Shown piece after piece: positions 34,261-43,674 of a DNA stretch of 64,000 nucleotides (its first letter is position 1; each line of letters opens with the position of its first letter). The notes beneath the pieces are model-generated. The model was not told where the DNA came from. It did not search any database and worked only from the letters and a program-made list of their open reading frames with translations. The position numbers were made by a program, and so were the translations under genes. The stretch covers positions 434,001 to 498,000 of the forward strand of contig JBAZQB010000001.1 of assembly GCA_041645435.1 (NCBI GenBank). The letters run 5' to 3'. Origin of the DNA: Methanoregula sp. Its GTDB lineage: Archaea; Halobacteriota; Methanomicrobia; Methanomicrobiales; Methanospirillaceae.

Positions 34261-35019
34261 TTAATTTTTTTTCGCGAGTAAACAGAGTTTCCTAGCAAGT
34301 TCCCGCACAACAATCCGTGCCGGACTATCCGGCGGGATTTCTGAAACCGGCTTTGCAGCAAGATCCGCAGCTTCCACTTCGGGATCATCCGGAAGAATTG
34401 CTATCGGAGTTTCGTTGCCGATATCAACCGGTGCAGCACCTGACTTGTATTTGTTGAACACGATATGGATTTTGGCTGGTTCAAGTCCTAACTGGGTGGC
34501 AATCTCCCGTATCCGTGAGACCGTGCGCAACCCCCGTGCACCGGGATCACTTACAATCAACAGCATGTCGGGTTTTCCTATGGTTCCCCTGCTGATATGC
34601 TCCATGCCCGCTTCAGTATCAATAACAATAAAACGGTATTCCCGCTCCAGTTCTGTCATGCATTCCGAAAGGAGATCGTTTGCGAAACAGTAACACCCGC
34701 TGCCTTCCGGTCTTCCCATTGCAACGAGATCAAAACCCTCCGCCTCAACAAGTGCCTGCCGGAACCTGAAGCGGACATAATCGTGCCGGTTCATACCCGG
34801 GGGAATCCTTCGGGTAAACGCTTCCTCGCGCATACTCCCCAGGGTCTCAGTGACCGAAACTCCCAGTGCCTCGTGGAGATTTGCATTGGGATCTGCGTCA
34901 ACGGCAAGTACTGGCTTTTCTCCAAGATCGATGAAAGAGCGGATGAGCAGTGAACTGATGGTTGTTTTCCCGGTTCCGCCTTTACCGGAAATGACAATGG
35001 TGAAGGGATGTGTTGACAT
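34261..35019 (-). CDS. CooC/AcsF-type nickel-insertion ATPase
   Basis: P-loop ATPase that matures the nickel sites of CO dehydrogenase or acetyl-CoA synthase. The 252-aa sequence has the deviant Walker A VISGKGGTGKTTISSLL, VLAVDADPNANLHEALG, a CxC motif GSGCYCFANDLLS typical for nickel-linked members, and the switch region VIDTEAGMEHISRG. It is the last gene of the six-gene operon headed by acsB and would serve AcsB here, as no CODH gene is present in the window. Confidence 0.88.
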   Translation of the reverse strand: MSTHPFTIVISGKGGTGKTTISSLLIRSFIDLGEKPVLAVDADPNANLHEALGVSVTETLGSMREEAFTRRIPPGMNRHDYVRFRFRQALVEAEGFDLVAMGRPEGSGCYCFANDLLSECMTELEREYRFIVIDTEAGMEHISRGTIGKPDMLLIVSDPGARGLRTVSRIREIATQLGLEPAKIHIVFNKYKSGAAPVDIGNETPIAILPDDPEVEAADLAAKPVSEIPPDSPARIVVRELARKLCLLAKKN

Positions 35020-35041
35020 GAAAAAACCTTAATTCCGGTTA

Positions 35042-36076
35042 TCAGGTGAGGTTTGAACGAATACGACGAGAAATTTCTGCGGCAGCCTGCATTATATCTC
35101 CGGCAGAGGCGCGATCAGCAAACCGAATCCCGCAACTCGGCGTGATAAGTGACTGTTCATCGAAGAGCTGTTCGGGCATACGCGTGGAGAGCTGCGTTCG
35201 GATATCGAGATATTTACGGTACAGGGATTCGGTGGTTTCGGTTATAAAGATCCGTGAATCCGCTGGAACAATTCCCCATGCAACTACTCCTCCCCGTTCC
35301 ATGTATCCGGTTATTGCGTCAGCATAGAGCAGGAATTCCTTCGATGTTGCGTAGGCATCGATAGATACAACAGATGGATTGAGCCCGAGGACAAATTCCC
35401 AATCGGTATTTGAACAGCAATGGATCCCCAATCCGCCTTCAACAAGCATTGCGATATCTTCCCAGCCGGACTTCACCGTCTCTTTATCTACAGGCACAAC
35501 CGAAGATCCAAGGGACGCAAGATAGGGCTCGTTGAGGACGATCAGGGTTTCTTTTACACCGGTCTTTTTCTGCATCTCGACTTCGCACCAGCGGGCTTTC
35601 AATGCCAGCATCTTTGCCAGCACATCGGCGAGTTGTGCATCATAATAAATCGGACGTTTGTTGGCATCTACTACCTGCATACCAAACGTGACCGGACCGG
35701 TGACCTGGTATTTCAACATGCTGACCCGGGAGAGATCGTGCGTCATCATTTCAGAAAATGCCGAGGCATAATCCTTGTTCAGGGTATAAGGAGCGAAATT
35801 TTTCTCAACATAGTCCATATACACCTGTTCCATTGCAGCGGTCTGGTCTGTTGTGCTGTCAAAAAGGAGCCGGTCATCGCGTATTATCCGCCCGGGCAAT
35901 TGTTCTGAATCATTAAAGACAATGCTCTCCAGTTGTCCCCGGTCGGGTAATGTCGGGATATACGGGAAGGAGGGGAATATTTCCAGCACATCGTTGCATG
36001 CTTCACGGGGATCTTTGTGGGGGAGGGCACCGACACCGGTTGCCTTTGAACAGGGAGAAGAGATCATTTTTGCCAT
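35042..36076 (-). CDS. Core MetE-like methyltransferase (probable corrinoid-dependent methionine synthase)
   Basis: A 344-aa protein of the MetE/UROD barrel superfamily lacking the N-terminal half of cobalamin-independent methionine synthase. It has the zinc ligands HCC in GGLGIHCCSNTDWE and the final cysteine in TPSCGIRFADRA, plus VTGPVTFGMQV and NEPYLASLGSS. Short MetE homologues in anaerobes such as Dehalococcoides are known to use the methylated corrinoid iron-sulfur protein as methyl donor. This gene lies next to RACo, acsC and acsD, which fits that role. Methyl transfer to homocysteine is inferred, not shown. A start at 36067 is also possible. Confidence 0.75.
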   Translation of the reverse strand: MAKMISSPCSKATGVGALPHKDPREACNDVLEIFPSFPYIPTLPDRGQLESIVFNDSEQLPGRIIRDDRLLFDSTTDQTAAMEQVYMDYVEKNFAPYTLNKDYASAFSEMMTHDLSRVSMLKYQVTGPVTFGMQVVDANKRPIYYDAQLADVLAKMLALKARWCEVEMQKKTGVKETLIVLNEPYLASLGSSVVPVDKETVKSGWEDIAMLVEGGLGIHCCSNTDWEFVLGLNPSVVSIDAYATSKEFLLYADAITGYMERGGVVAWGIVPADSRIFITETTESLYRKYLDIRTQLSTRMPEQLFDEQSLITPSCGIRFADRASAGDIMQAAAEISRRIRSNLT

Positions 36077-36081
36077 GGTTC

Positions 36082-37983
36082 TTACTCCTTTGCAATACGG
36101 CAGGTATCCAGCAGTTTCTGTACCATGGGAAAAAGGGTGAGATCCGTATGAGGCAGGAATGTGCTGGAGGTGTACTCGTCCATGAACGACGACTCGGCAT
36201 TCAGCTCGATATAGGCAATCCGGTAGGCAATCTCATCAAGGGTTTTTCTTTTTCGCCGGTTGATGAGTGCGATATTTGCACCGGTCACCGCCCCGTTTCC
36301 TATATTAATAATCCGGTCGATACCGATTTCCGGTATGAGACCGATAATCGTGGCATTCTTTTTGTTGATGTAATTGCCGAATGCACCTGCGAAATAAATG
36401 GTAGTAATTCCACGACGGGTTATGCCTGCCAGGTTCATCAGGGTCAGGCAGGCTGCATGCACTGATGCCTTACTCATGATCAGGTTTTTGATATCATTTT
36501 CAGTGATAACGATATCTTTTCCTATATCGGTCTCGGTTGCCCACGCAACGACAAATTCGGGAAAGTGGCCGGTGGTTCGTATCCGTGGGTTGGTAATACT
36601 GGTATTGATGCGCCCGGTGCGGTCGATAATACAGGTACAGAGAAGTTCTGCCAGGAGGTCGATAAGCCCGGATCCGCAGATGCCCCGGGGTTTTATGCCA
36701 TTAATTGTTGAATAAACCGGATTTAAGGTTCCCGGTTCGATGGTGAGTTTTTCAATCGCACCCGGGTTTGCCCGCATACCGAAGAGCACCTCACCCCCTT
36801 CGAGCGCAGGACCGGCTGCGCCGGCGCACGAGAACATCCACTCGTTGTTCCCGAGTACAACTTCAAAATTGGTACCGATATCGATCAGGAGGGAGATCTC
36901 TTCTTTCTCGCTCATGCCGCAGGCAAGGATATCTGCGATGATGTCCCCGCCAATAAAATCACTGACTGCAGGAAAGACAAAAAGCCCGCCATTTTTGTTG
37001 CATGCAATACCAATCCTGCCGGTTGCCACTGAAAGTGCCCTGCGCACTACCGGAACATACGGTTCGGCGATCATATACGCCGGATCGATGCCGAGCAGCA
37101 TATGGGTCATAACCGTATTTCCTGCTACCACCACTTCGTAAATATCTTCCCGGTCGATTCCCGCGGTATTGGATGCAGAGGTGATAGCCGCATTGATACT
37201 CTCGGTTGCAAGTGCCTGGAGTTTTGCAAGCCCGTTTCTGCGGGCAAAATTCACCCGGGCTAATATATCCTCGCCACAACTGATCTGCCGGTTGTAATTC
37301 GATGCAATTCCGGCTATTTTACCGGATACCAGATCCCAGAGGTATACGACAATTGTAGTGGAACCCAGGTCAACTGCTGCACCATAGAGTCTTTTCGATG
37401 TGTCGTTTTCCTGCAGGTCCACAAGGCGGTATCCTCCCGGAACGAGAGAGATCGTCCCGGTGGATTTCCATTCGGAATGGCGCAGGATTGCCGGGATCTC
37501 CCGGAGCACTTCTAACGGAACATACATCTTTTCAGCAACCGGACCCCCGTTTTTCTGGATGCCCCAGAGCAACCGGGAAAGGTCCGGTGATGGATCGGAA
37601 AGTGTAGGGGGCTGGAGTTCGACGTAATATTTCCTGACTGACGGGTGAAATTCAATGGCGGTTTCCTGGCCGTCAATGAGAATTTTTTGTTCCTGGATCA
37701 ACGTACTCTCAGGAATGAACACCTGCAGATCGCTATCGATTGTTGTTTCACAGGCAAGGCAGGCGCCCCGTGCACGCTCATCATCGGTTAAAAACCTCCC
37801 GTATTTCTGCGCATCAAAGCTGGTTTTTCCCGACTGGACATAGACAATACATTTTCCGCATTTTCCCTGGCCCCCGCAGACTACGTTGATGTTCAGTCCG
37901 GCCCGCTGGGCAGCATCGAGGATTGTACTGCCCCTGGCGATCTCAGTTTTACGATACCCGGGGAGGAATGTGACCGTTCGCAT
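36082..37983 (-). CDS. Corrinoid reductive activator (RACo-like, ASKHA ATPase with 2Fe-2S)
   Basis: Restores corrinoid protein that has been accidentally oxidised to Co(II), by ATP-driven electron transfer. The 633-aa protein begins with a plant-type 2Fe-2S ferredoxin domain, CGGQGKCGKC (about residues 36-45) plus the distant CLAC (about 79-82). A linker and the ASKHA-type domain (from about 205) follow: GAAVDLGSTTIVVYLWD, VVAGNTVMTHMLLGID, GGDIIADILACG, and CSGAAGPALEGG-like CAGAAGPALEGGEVLFG. This is the domain architecture of Acs-associated activators (acsV/orf7). It sits directly after acsC, its presumed substrate. Confidence 0.87.
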   Translation of the reverse strand: MRTVTFLPGYRKTEIARGSTILDAAQRAGLNINVVCGGQGKCGKCIVYVQSGKTSFDAQKYGRFLTDDERARGACLACETTIDSDLQVFIPESTLIQEQKILIDGQETAIEFHPSVRKYYVELQPPTLSDPSPDLSRLLWGIQKNGGPVAEKMYVPLEVLREIPAILRHSEWKSTGTISLVPGGYRLVDLQENDTSKRLYGAAVDLGSTTIVVYLWDLVSGKIAGIASNYNRQISCGEDILARVNFARRNGLAKLQALATESINAAITSASNTAGIDREDIYEVVVAGNTVMTHMLLGIDPAYMIAEPYVPVVRRALSVATGRIGIACNKNGGLFVFPAVSDFIGGDIIADILACGMSEKEEISLLIDIGTNFEVVLGNNEWMFSCAGAAGPALEGGEVLFGMRANPGAIEKLTIEPGTLNPVYSTINGIKPRGICGSGLIDLLAELLCTCIIDRTGRINTSITNPRIRTTGHFPEFVVAWATETDIGKDIVITENDIKNLIMSKASVHAACLTLMNLAGITRRGITTIYFAGAFGNYINKKNATIIGLIPEIGIDRIINIGNGAVTGANIALINRRKRKTLDEIAYRIAYIELNAESSFMDEYTSSTFLPHTDLTLFPMVQKLLDTCRIAKE

Positions 37984-39318
37984 TTATTGTTTCCACTCCT
38001 CGTGAAGATACTCCCCAATTTCGGCAGCGTCACGAGGCCCGACCAGTACTTTCCACCCTGTTGCCTCTTCGATCCGGCCCGAGAGTGGTGATGCATATCC
38101 CGGGATTATCAGTTTTCGGTGGGACACTTCGTCTTCGACAGCGAATTTCTTTATCGAGTCTTTAACCAGCATCTCACTCAGTTTTCCCGCAGCAACCGCT
38201 GTCAGCACTGAGAGTCCTTCTGTGTCGACAATCAGCATGAAGCAGGGTAAGCGCGTGGATTCGAGATACCCCTGGAGGGTGAAGAACGTAAGCGAGAAGT
38301 TCACCGTCATCAGGACAGGGGCGTCCTTTCCCGGGTTGCCTACACGGTACAGCCCCGGATTCATCTGGATCGGTTTCTGGGGATCGGTGTATATATTCTG
38401 GCGCAGGGTCAGTGCAGCTTCTGCCGCTGCATAAGAGAGCGGGGAAGTAACAATGACAGACGCATATTTTGTAATTCCCAGTGCAACAGCTGCATCCGGT
38501 AGTTCCATGACGGATGCATCGAGAAATACCGGGTACCCTAGATCGGGAGCTGCCCGGGTTATGGCAAGTTGTCGGATCGCGGTAGAACGGACAATAAATG
38601 CCTGTAACGATTCCGGGGAAAGGTCCAGAATAAGGTCCTGCACTCCATCTGCGGTACAATCTTTGGTCATCTGTGCAAGTTCTTCAATTGTCTTACCCTT
38701 GACCACCAGCGGACAACCATGCTGTTTTGCCAGTGCACAGAATTCCTTACGATTTTCCAGTGTGGCAGCATGAATAAGCGGACGATAGGTTCCGCAATAC
38801 GTAAGGGCCGCTGACAGAGCTGCAGGATTGGCCGTCATCAGTACAAGGGGCAGGTCGGCGGTCTTTTCAACAGTTTCGACAGCCCGGGCAAACGTATCTG
38901 CAGAACCACTGGTATTTTCTATGGCTATTCCGTTAAACCGGAGGTCCGCACCTACCCGGGTAAAAAATTCATCCCGTACACGCGCTGTTACCGCGGAAAT
39001 CTCTTCCGGGGCCCGGGTGTCGGCAATCTTGAAAATGATTCCCGGTGGATGGTAAAACGTCTTTTCATGACGATAGAGTACAAACTCTTCACCCACTGCA
39101 AAGGATCGTTCACCAATGCCGAGTTTTACCAGCCGGATTGGTGGGCGCGTTGTAGCACCCAGTACTGATTTGGCAGCATCGTCGAGGTAAGGGCAGAGGT
39201 CGACATCCGCTTTTCCCCCGGCAAGTTTCATGGCAAAGGTCAGGCAGGTAGGGTCACCGCATTCCTTGCAGTTTTTCTTGGGCAGGAGTTTGTAGATGTC
39301 GAGTGCCTTGAGAGCCAT
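37984..39318 (-). CDS. acsC: Corrinoid iron-sulfur protein large subunit (AcsC/CdhE-like)
   Basis: Carries the methyl group on a cobamide between the tetrahydropterin methyltransferase and acetyl-CoA synthase. The 444-aa protein begins with the 4Fe-4S motif KKNCKECGDPTCLTFAMKLA and the last ligand in VDLCPYL, followed by a TIM-barrel and a C-terminal flavodoxin-like corrinoid-binding domain (from about residue 320). The ATG at 39318 is preceded by GGGGAGGT; longer frames into acsD have been excluded. It lies two bases from the stop of acsD, which should bind it as the small subunit. Confidence 0.9.
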   Translation of the reverse strand: MALKALDIYKLLPKKNCKECGDPTCLTFAMKLAGGKADVDLCPYLDDAAKSVLGATTRPPIRLVKLGIGERSFAVGEEFVLYRHEKTFYHPPGIIFKIADTRAPEEISAVTARVRDEFFTRVGADLRFNGIAIENTSGSADTFARAVETVEKTADLPLVLMTANPAALSAALTYCGTYRPLIHAATLENRKEFCALAKQHGCPLVVKGKTIEELAQMTKDCTADGVQDLILDLSPESLQAFIVRSTAIRQLAITRAAPDLGYPVFLDASVMELPDAAVALGITKYASVIVTSPLSYAAAEAALTLRQNIYTDPQKPIQMNPGLYRVGNPGKDAPVLMTVNFSLTFFTLQGYLESTRLPCFMLIVDTEGLSVLTAVAAGKLSEMLVKDSIKKFAVEDEVSHRKLIIPGYASPLSGRIEEATGWKVLVGPRDAAEIGEYLHEEWKQ

Positions 39319-39319
39319 A

Positions 39320-40276
39320 TTATACCTCCCCTGCCGCCGTTTTTCCGGCATTAAGGCTGGCGAACGCTTTCCTGAGCAGGGGAATTGTTCGGGGATGCCG
39401 CACGCAGATGATTTCTGAACCGGCAGCGGCAGCGGCAAGTCCGGTGGTAAATTCCCATTGGACAGCGATATCGTCCTGAATCGCGGGGTCTGCTTCACGG
39501 ACTTCCTTTACCGTCAGGGTGTCGATTGCAGAACAGATGATCGGCATGGCAAGATCGGCATCGCCTTTCAGTGCTGCGAATCGGATTCGCTCCATTGCCG
39601 AATAGGAATACTCAAAACCGTAGCCTAACGATCCGGTGTACGGATCGATAATGATGTGGTCCCGTAAAACCCCAATCTCCTTTAACAGGATGTTGAGCTG
39701 TTTTGCCAGATTGACATCAATAGGGGACTGTGCAATCACCGAATGGTTGTAGGCCATGGCAGCAGCAGCAATGCTCCGGTACCTGCCCGCTTCAGCAGTT
39801 CCCAAAAGGAGGCGTTCTCCCTGGCCGGCTTCTCCGCATTTCAGGAACACCTCGCTGTCAATTTTTGGTTCATTGCTTCCCTCAATAATAAGGGGCAGGC
39901 TGGTGCCGGATAAAACGGTTTCTACGGTTTTTCCTACGGATGCGATATCGGAAAAATCCCGTTGCCGGGTGCTGGTCAGGTACAGGCGGATCATGTCTGC
40001 CCCATAGACAGAATCTGCTGTAAATGCCCATTTCCCGCAATCATTTACTATATCCCCGCAGTAGTTCCTGACAATCGGGGACCAGTACTGGGGATTATCG
40101 CAGATCTCAAAGGCGATGAGCGGGGCAGAAGAACCCGGTATCCGTTCAAGAAAGGGAAGTGTTTTTCCCCCTCCAATCCGGTAAGAAATTCTCCGGGTGC
40201 CCCCGTCTGTTTTTGTGGCGCCGAGCACTACTTCGGTAATCGTGTCACTCCAGCCAAAATTCAGATCAAATCCCAT
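39320..40276 (-). CDS. acsD: Corrinoid iron-sulfur protein small subunit (AcsD/CdhD-like)
   Basis: Partner of AcsC in the corrinoid protein. The 318-aa barrel protein has PLIAFEICDNPQYW, RDFSDIASVGKTVE, IIEGSNEPKIDSEVFLKCGE, HSVIAQSPIDVNLAKQLNIL and IIDPYTGSLGYGFEYSYSAM, characteristic of the family. It starts seven bases after the acsB stop codon and ends two bases before acsC, so the three are co-transcribed. The acsB-acsD-acsC order differs from the archaeal cdhABCDE order. Confidence 0.9.
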   Translation of the reverse strand: MGFDLNFGWSDTITEVVLGATKTDGGTRRISYRIGGGKTLPFLERIPGSSAPLIAFEICDNPQYWSPIVRNYCGDIVNDCGKWAFTADSVYGADMIRLYLTSTRQRDFSDIASVGKTVETVLSGTSLPLIIEGSNEPKIDSEVFLKCGEAGQGERLLLGTAEAGRYRSIAAAAMAYNHSVIAQSPIDVNLAKQLNILLKEIGVLRDHIIIDPYTGSLGYGFEYSYSAMERIRFAALKGDADLAMPIICSAIDTLTVKEVREADPAIQDDIAVQWEFTTGLAAAAAGSEIICVRHPRTIPLLRKAFASLNAGKTAAGEV

Positions 40277-40283
40277 GATAGCA

Positions 40284-42314
40284 TCACACCAGGGGTTTCA
40301 TGGTCAGGGCCGGATGTTTTACACTTTCAAGATATACCATGAGATCTTCGATTGTTGCTGCTTGTGTCTCATCAGCGATCTTGTCAAACAAGTCCGGCCT
40401 GCCCTGATCGGCCAGTATTTTCACCAATCGCGGCTTGAGTTCTTCTTTAAGTTGTGCGGGCATCCAGACAAGGCGTTCGATGCCACCTTCACCTTGTAAG
40501 AACCGGTCTGACAGGATATACCCTTTTGAAATTCCTGCAAATCCCGGTGTCTGTGCACCGCCACCGATTGTACCGGCAAGGGTGGAAAACGACATGCCCG
40601 AAGGCGTCAGTCCTTTGAATTCCCGGTTCACCACCATGATCCCGTTTACCTCCGGAAGCATCAGGGCAATGCATTCAAAACACCCGCAACAGGTCATCGG
40701 GTATTCCATTACGCTGTAGAGCGAGCACCGGTCAACTTCTCCATGGCTGGCTTTCCTGACAAACCGGTTGACCCCCTCAAATTCACCGTTCTGGGCATTG
40801 ATCACCGATCCTTTCTCGATTGGCTGGTTTGCACCGGCAGGTGATATCTCGAACGCTATTTTACCGTCCAGCCAGCTGATGGCCCCGCACAAGGCAGGGC
40901 GCTCGGGGGTGATCACGCAGACATGGTTCGGCGCAAATGTCTGGCAGAGCGTGCAGGAATAATAGGTGCTGACATCGCCATCACGCATGTCCTTGATGCG
41001 GGCATCCCGCTCATCATAGACCCGTTCTGCTTCCTTCTTTGCTGCCAGTACTTTTTCCTTATCTGTTATGAGCGTGACCGATACGGCATCCAGCAACTGG
41101 GGAAAATCCATGCGGAACTTGCTTGCGAGAAGTTTGCCGAGATGCTCGATCTTCACGCCTTTTGCTACGGCTTCTTTCGATAACCTGACCCAGATGAGAT
41201 CCCGCTGGGCTACATGCCATGATCCTTCACCGTAATTGACAAAATTATGAATTCTTCTCTCGAGAACCGGTTCATAATCTTTTTTCATGGTTTTGCCGGC
41301 AACTTCAATGATAATTGCGAGCGGGTTTGCAGATCCTTCTTTCAGGGAATCGATCTCGGGACCAATAACCGTTACCTGCCCGTCAGTGATCTCATCTGCA
41401 TTTTTCATCCGCAGCAGTTCAAACGCCGGTGATCTGCCTCCACCAAACTCTACATACATTTCCTCTTTCCGGATACTTTTTCCTTCAAAGGCGGGTGAGC
41501 AACCCATGGGAATGGGGATGGCTGTCACATTGACACGAATGCCTTTTAATTCCATGCCTTTGCTGACAATATCCTGGGGAGTTGCAGAAATCCATACGCC
41601 TCCAGAATATTCTCCCAGCGACAGGATGGGAAACCCAAGCACTCTCATACCATCGACAAGTGCAATTTCTTCATCGGAAAGACCGGGAAGAACGATAACA
41701 ATGGCCTTCGCACGTTCCGTTGCATACCCGATAAGCCGGTGTATATCCCCGGGGGTAACCCCACCAAACATCATGGCTACACGTGCAATGATATCAACAA
41801 AGTGCACACCATACAACGCATTTGAACCGAGGGGGATAAGACGATAGTCAAGACCCAGTTTTACACCGGCAGCAGATAAAGAAGGTACGACCGGGCCGGC
41901 AAGGAACGTGAGCATATATTTTTCCTGGAGTTCGCGGCAGATGGCTGCAGCAGAACCGGCACTTTGGGGTGATCCGACAATCAGGGCAAGGCCAAGGATA
42001 CTTCCGTCAACAAGAGAATACCCGAGTTTCCGGATTATACTATCGCCAATAAAACCTGTGAAGGGCGCCTCTTCTTTACCCTTAAGTGCAGTCTTACTTG
42101 CAAGAATGCATTCCGACGCAACGAGTAAGTTATCCTGCGTACGGGAAAAAACATCCAGCGATGCATTACTGTCATGTACCGGTATGCCAGTAAGTGCGTA
42201 GGATATGGGGAGGTGATAGGCAGTATCCTCATAGGAAAATGTTCCCTGAATTTTCATTATTGCTGTTTTTAATTGCAGGTCGCCATTTTTTTTGGCCAAC
42301 TCAACGTCGGTCAT
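40284..42314 (-). CDS. acsB: Acetyl-CoA synthase, bacterial-type long form (AcsB)
   Basis: Joins CO, a corrinoid-borne methyl group and CoA to acetyl-CoA at the Ni-Ni-[4Fe-4S] A-cluster. The cluster ligands are in YSCTLCQTFAPNHVC plus PALCGAISW (about residues 453-475) and in MTCCGCFECIA, where CGC (about 541-543) binds the distal nickel. At 676 aa it includes an N-terminal domain of about 300 residues that archaeal CdhC (about 460-470 aa) lacks and that in bacteria contacts CO dehydrogenase. The start is ATG 42314 with a GAGGG site. No CODH subunit follows. It heads the six-gene operon. Confidence 0.93.
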   Translation of the reverse strand: MTDVELAKKNGDLQLKTAIMKIQGTFSYEDTAYHLPISYALTGIPVHDSNASLDVFSRTQDNLLVASECILASKTALKGKEEAPFTGFIGDSIIRKLGYSLVDGSILGLALIVGSPQSAGSAAAICRELQEKYMLTFLAGPVVPSLSAAGVKLGLDYRLIPLGSNALYGVHFVDIIARVAMMFGGVTPGDIHRLIGYATERAKAIVIVLPGLSDEEIALVDGMRVLGFPILSLGEYSGGVWISATPQDIVSKGMELKGIRVNVTAIPIPMGCSPAFEGKSIRKEEMYVEFGGGRSPAFELLRMKNADEITDGQVTVIGPEIDSLKEGSANPLAIIIEVAGKTMKKDYEPVLERRIHNFVNYGEGSWHVAQRDLIWVRLSKEAVAKGVKIEHLGKLLASKFRMDFPQLLDAVSVTLITDKEKVLAAKKEAERVYDERDARIKDMRDGDVSTYYSCTLCQTFAPNHVCVITPERPALCGAISWLDGKIAFEISPAGANQPIEKGSVINAQNGEFEGVNRFVRKASHGEVDRCSLYSVMEYPMTCCGCFECIALMLPEVNGIMVVNREFKGLTPSGMSFSTLAGTIGGGAQTPGFAGISKGYILSDRFLQGEGGIERLVWMPAQLKEELKPRLVKILADQGRPDLFDKIADETQAATIEDLMVYLESVKHPALTMKPLV

Positions 42315-42410
42315 TGTCAAATTCCCTCGAATATATCGTTTCCCTGTTATACAGATATAGTTTCGTTATAAGGAAAAAAAGGTAAATGTATGATCCACTA
42401 ACGATAACAA

Positions 42411-42420
42411 AAATATATAT
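42411..42420 (+). promoter_or_regulatory. TATA box candidate for the PEGA-domain gene
   Basis: AAATATATAT lies about 40 bp upstream of the ATG at 42460. A start near 42440 would leave a short leader with the GAGAGG ribosome site. It is in the divergent region with acsB. Confidence 0.5.
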
Positions 42421-42459
42421 CCCTTTTAAATGATATTCTCTTTAATGAGAGGCTAAAAA

Positions 42460-43566
42460 ATGGGTGTCTTGCGAATTTACAAGTATTTTTCAGTTTTTGT
42501 GCTGCTGGTTGCAGCAATTTGTATTATCCAGCCGGTGCTGGGTGCTAATGAGACCGTAACCATAGCCTATTGGGGATCGGGCGGAAGTTACATTGGCGAC
42601 ACGGTTATTTTTGATGGGAAAAACACTGCAGGCAATATCACCTTTATCCGGATAACCGGCCCGGGTCTTCCTTCGGAAGGTGTTCCCCTGTACGATCTCA
42701 ATGGTGCTCCGGGATCGGGAAGTCCTGTGAACGTGAACCCGGATGGTACCTGGAGATTTTCATGGTATACCTCGAGTATCAAAGGAATTGAAAAAATGCA
42801 GACTGCACGGTATTATTTCACGGCAGCCGATCTCGCCCGTCCAGAATTTTCATCAACAACGTCAGTGGTTCTGAAAAAAGCGGAATTTTATGCCACGCTT
42901 TCCCCGAATCCTGCAACCATAGATGACTATGTATCGATAATAGGCTCAGCAGAGCGGGGTGTGTCTTATGTCCGGATTGATGTAACCGACAGTACCGGTA
43001 AAATTGTTCACACCTATTCTTCTCCGGTCAGTGCTTCCGGATATTTCAACTATGGTTTCCATGTTGACATGAAGCCGGGACAATATTTTGTGACGATAAG
43101 CAATCCCTCGCTGAAAAATTCTCTTCAGATGGTTCTGACCGTCGTCTCTCAACATACTCTGGCCGGAACAAATACAACCGTGGCAGTGGTTCCCGGTAGT
43201 CCAACTGTTTTAACACCGGCCCCCCTCGTGGCTACGACCCCCCAAAATCCTCCGGTTATTACGGCAAATGGAGGGGCACTCTCCATCGCATCAACCCCGC
43301 CGGGAGCTTCAGTATATCTCGATTCGGTGATGATGGGAAAAACACCTGTTGATCTGGGCAATCTGAATTTTGGTAACCACCTTGTAGAAATAAAAACTCC
43401 CGGATACGTCCCCTTTTCCGTTCAGGTAGCCGTCGTTGAAGGAACTCCGATTACCATATCCCCAATCCTCCAGAAAACCCCGTCAGCAATACCTCTATCC
43501 CCCGTCACCGTACTTATTGGCCTTATCATATCCGGTGCAATTGTCCTTGTCTGGAGAAGGACGTAA
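42460..43566 (+). CDS. Secreted DUF3821 and PEGA-domain surface protein
   Basis: A 368-aa cell-surface protein. It has an N-terminal signal peptide (about residues 8-28, cleaved near VLGANE) and a C-terminal transmembrane helix (about 345-363) ending WRRT. After the signal comes a Methanomicrobiales-type DUF3821 domain (VTIAYWGSGGSYIGDTVIF, ITGPGLPSEGVPLYD, Trp-rich DGTWRFSWYT). A Thr/Pro-rich linker (about 235-260) is followed by a PEGA domain, SIASTPPGASVYLDSVMMG and NHLVEIKTPGY. A TATA box and a GAGAGG site precede the ATG. It probably belongs to the cell envelope; the ligand is unknown. Confidence 0.82.
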   Translation: MGVLRIYKYFSVFVLLVAAICIIQPVLGANETVTIAYWGSGGSYIGDTVIFDGKNTAGNITFIRITGPGLPSEGVPLYDLNGAPGSGSPVNVNPDGTWRFSWYTSSIKGIEKMQTARYYFTAADLARPEFSSTTSVVLKKAEFYATLSPNPATIDDYVSIIGSAERGVSYVRIDVTDSTGKIVHTYSSPVSASGYFNYGFHVDMKPGQYFVTISNPSLKNSLQMVLTVVSQHTLAGTNTTVAVVPGSPTVLTPAPLVATTPQNPPVITANGGALSIASTPPGASVYLDSVMMGKTPVDLGNLNFGNHLVEIKTPGYVPFSVQVAVVEGTPITISPILQKTPSAIPLSPVTVLIGLIISGAIVLVWRRT

Positions 43567-43674
43567 AAACCAATTTTTTTCTGAATCGTATCCTTTGTTT
43601 TAATTCCTGTTATCCACACCATAACCTATATCGATATAAACGAAAACTTGTACTCAAATAACCGGTGAATATCC

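Noticed and set aside
34261..42314. Archaeal ACDS (cdhABCDE) operon
   Set aside because: AcsB has the bacterial length, the gene order differs, and the alpha and epsilon CODH subunits are absent.
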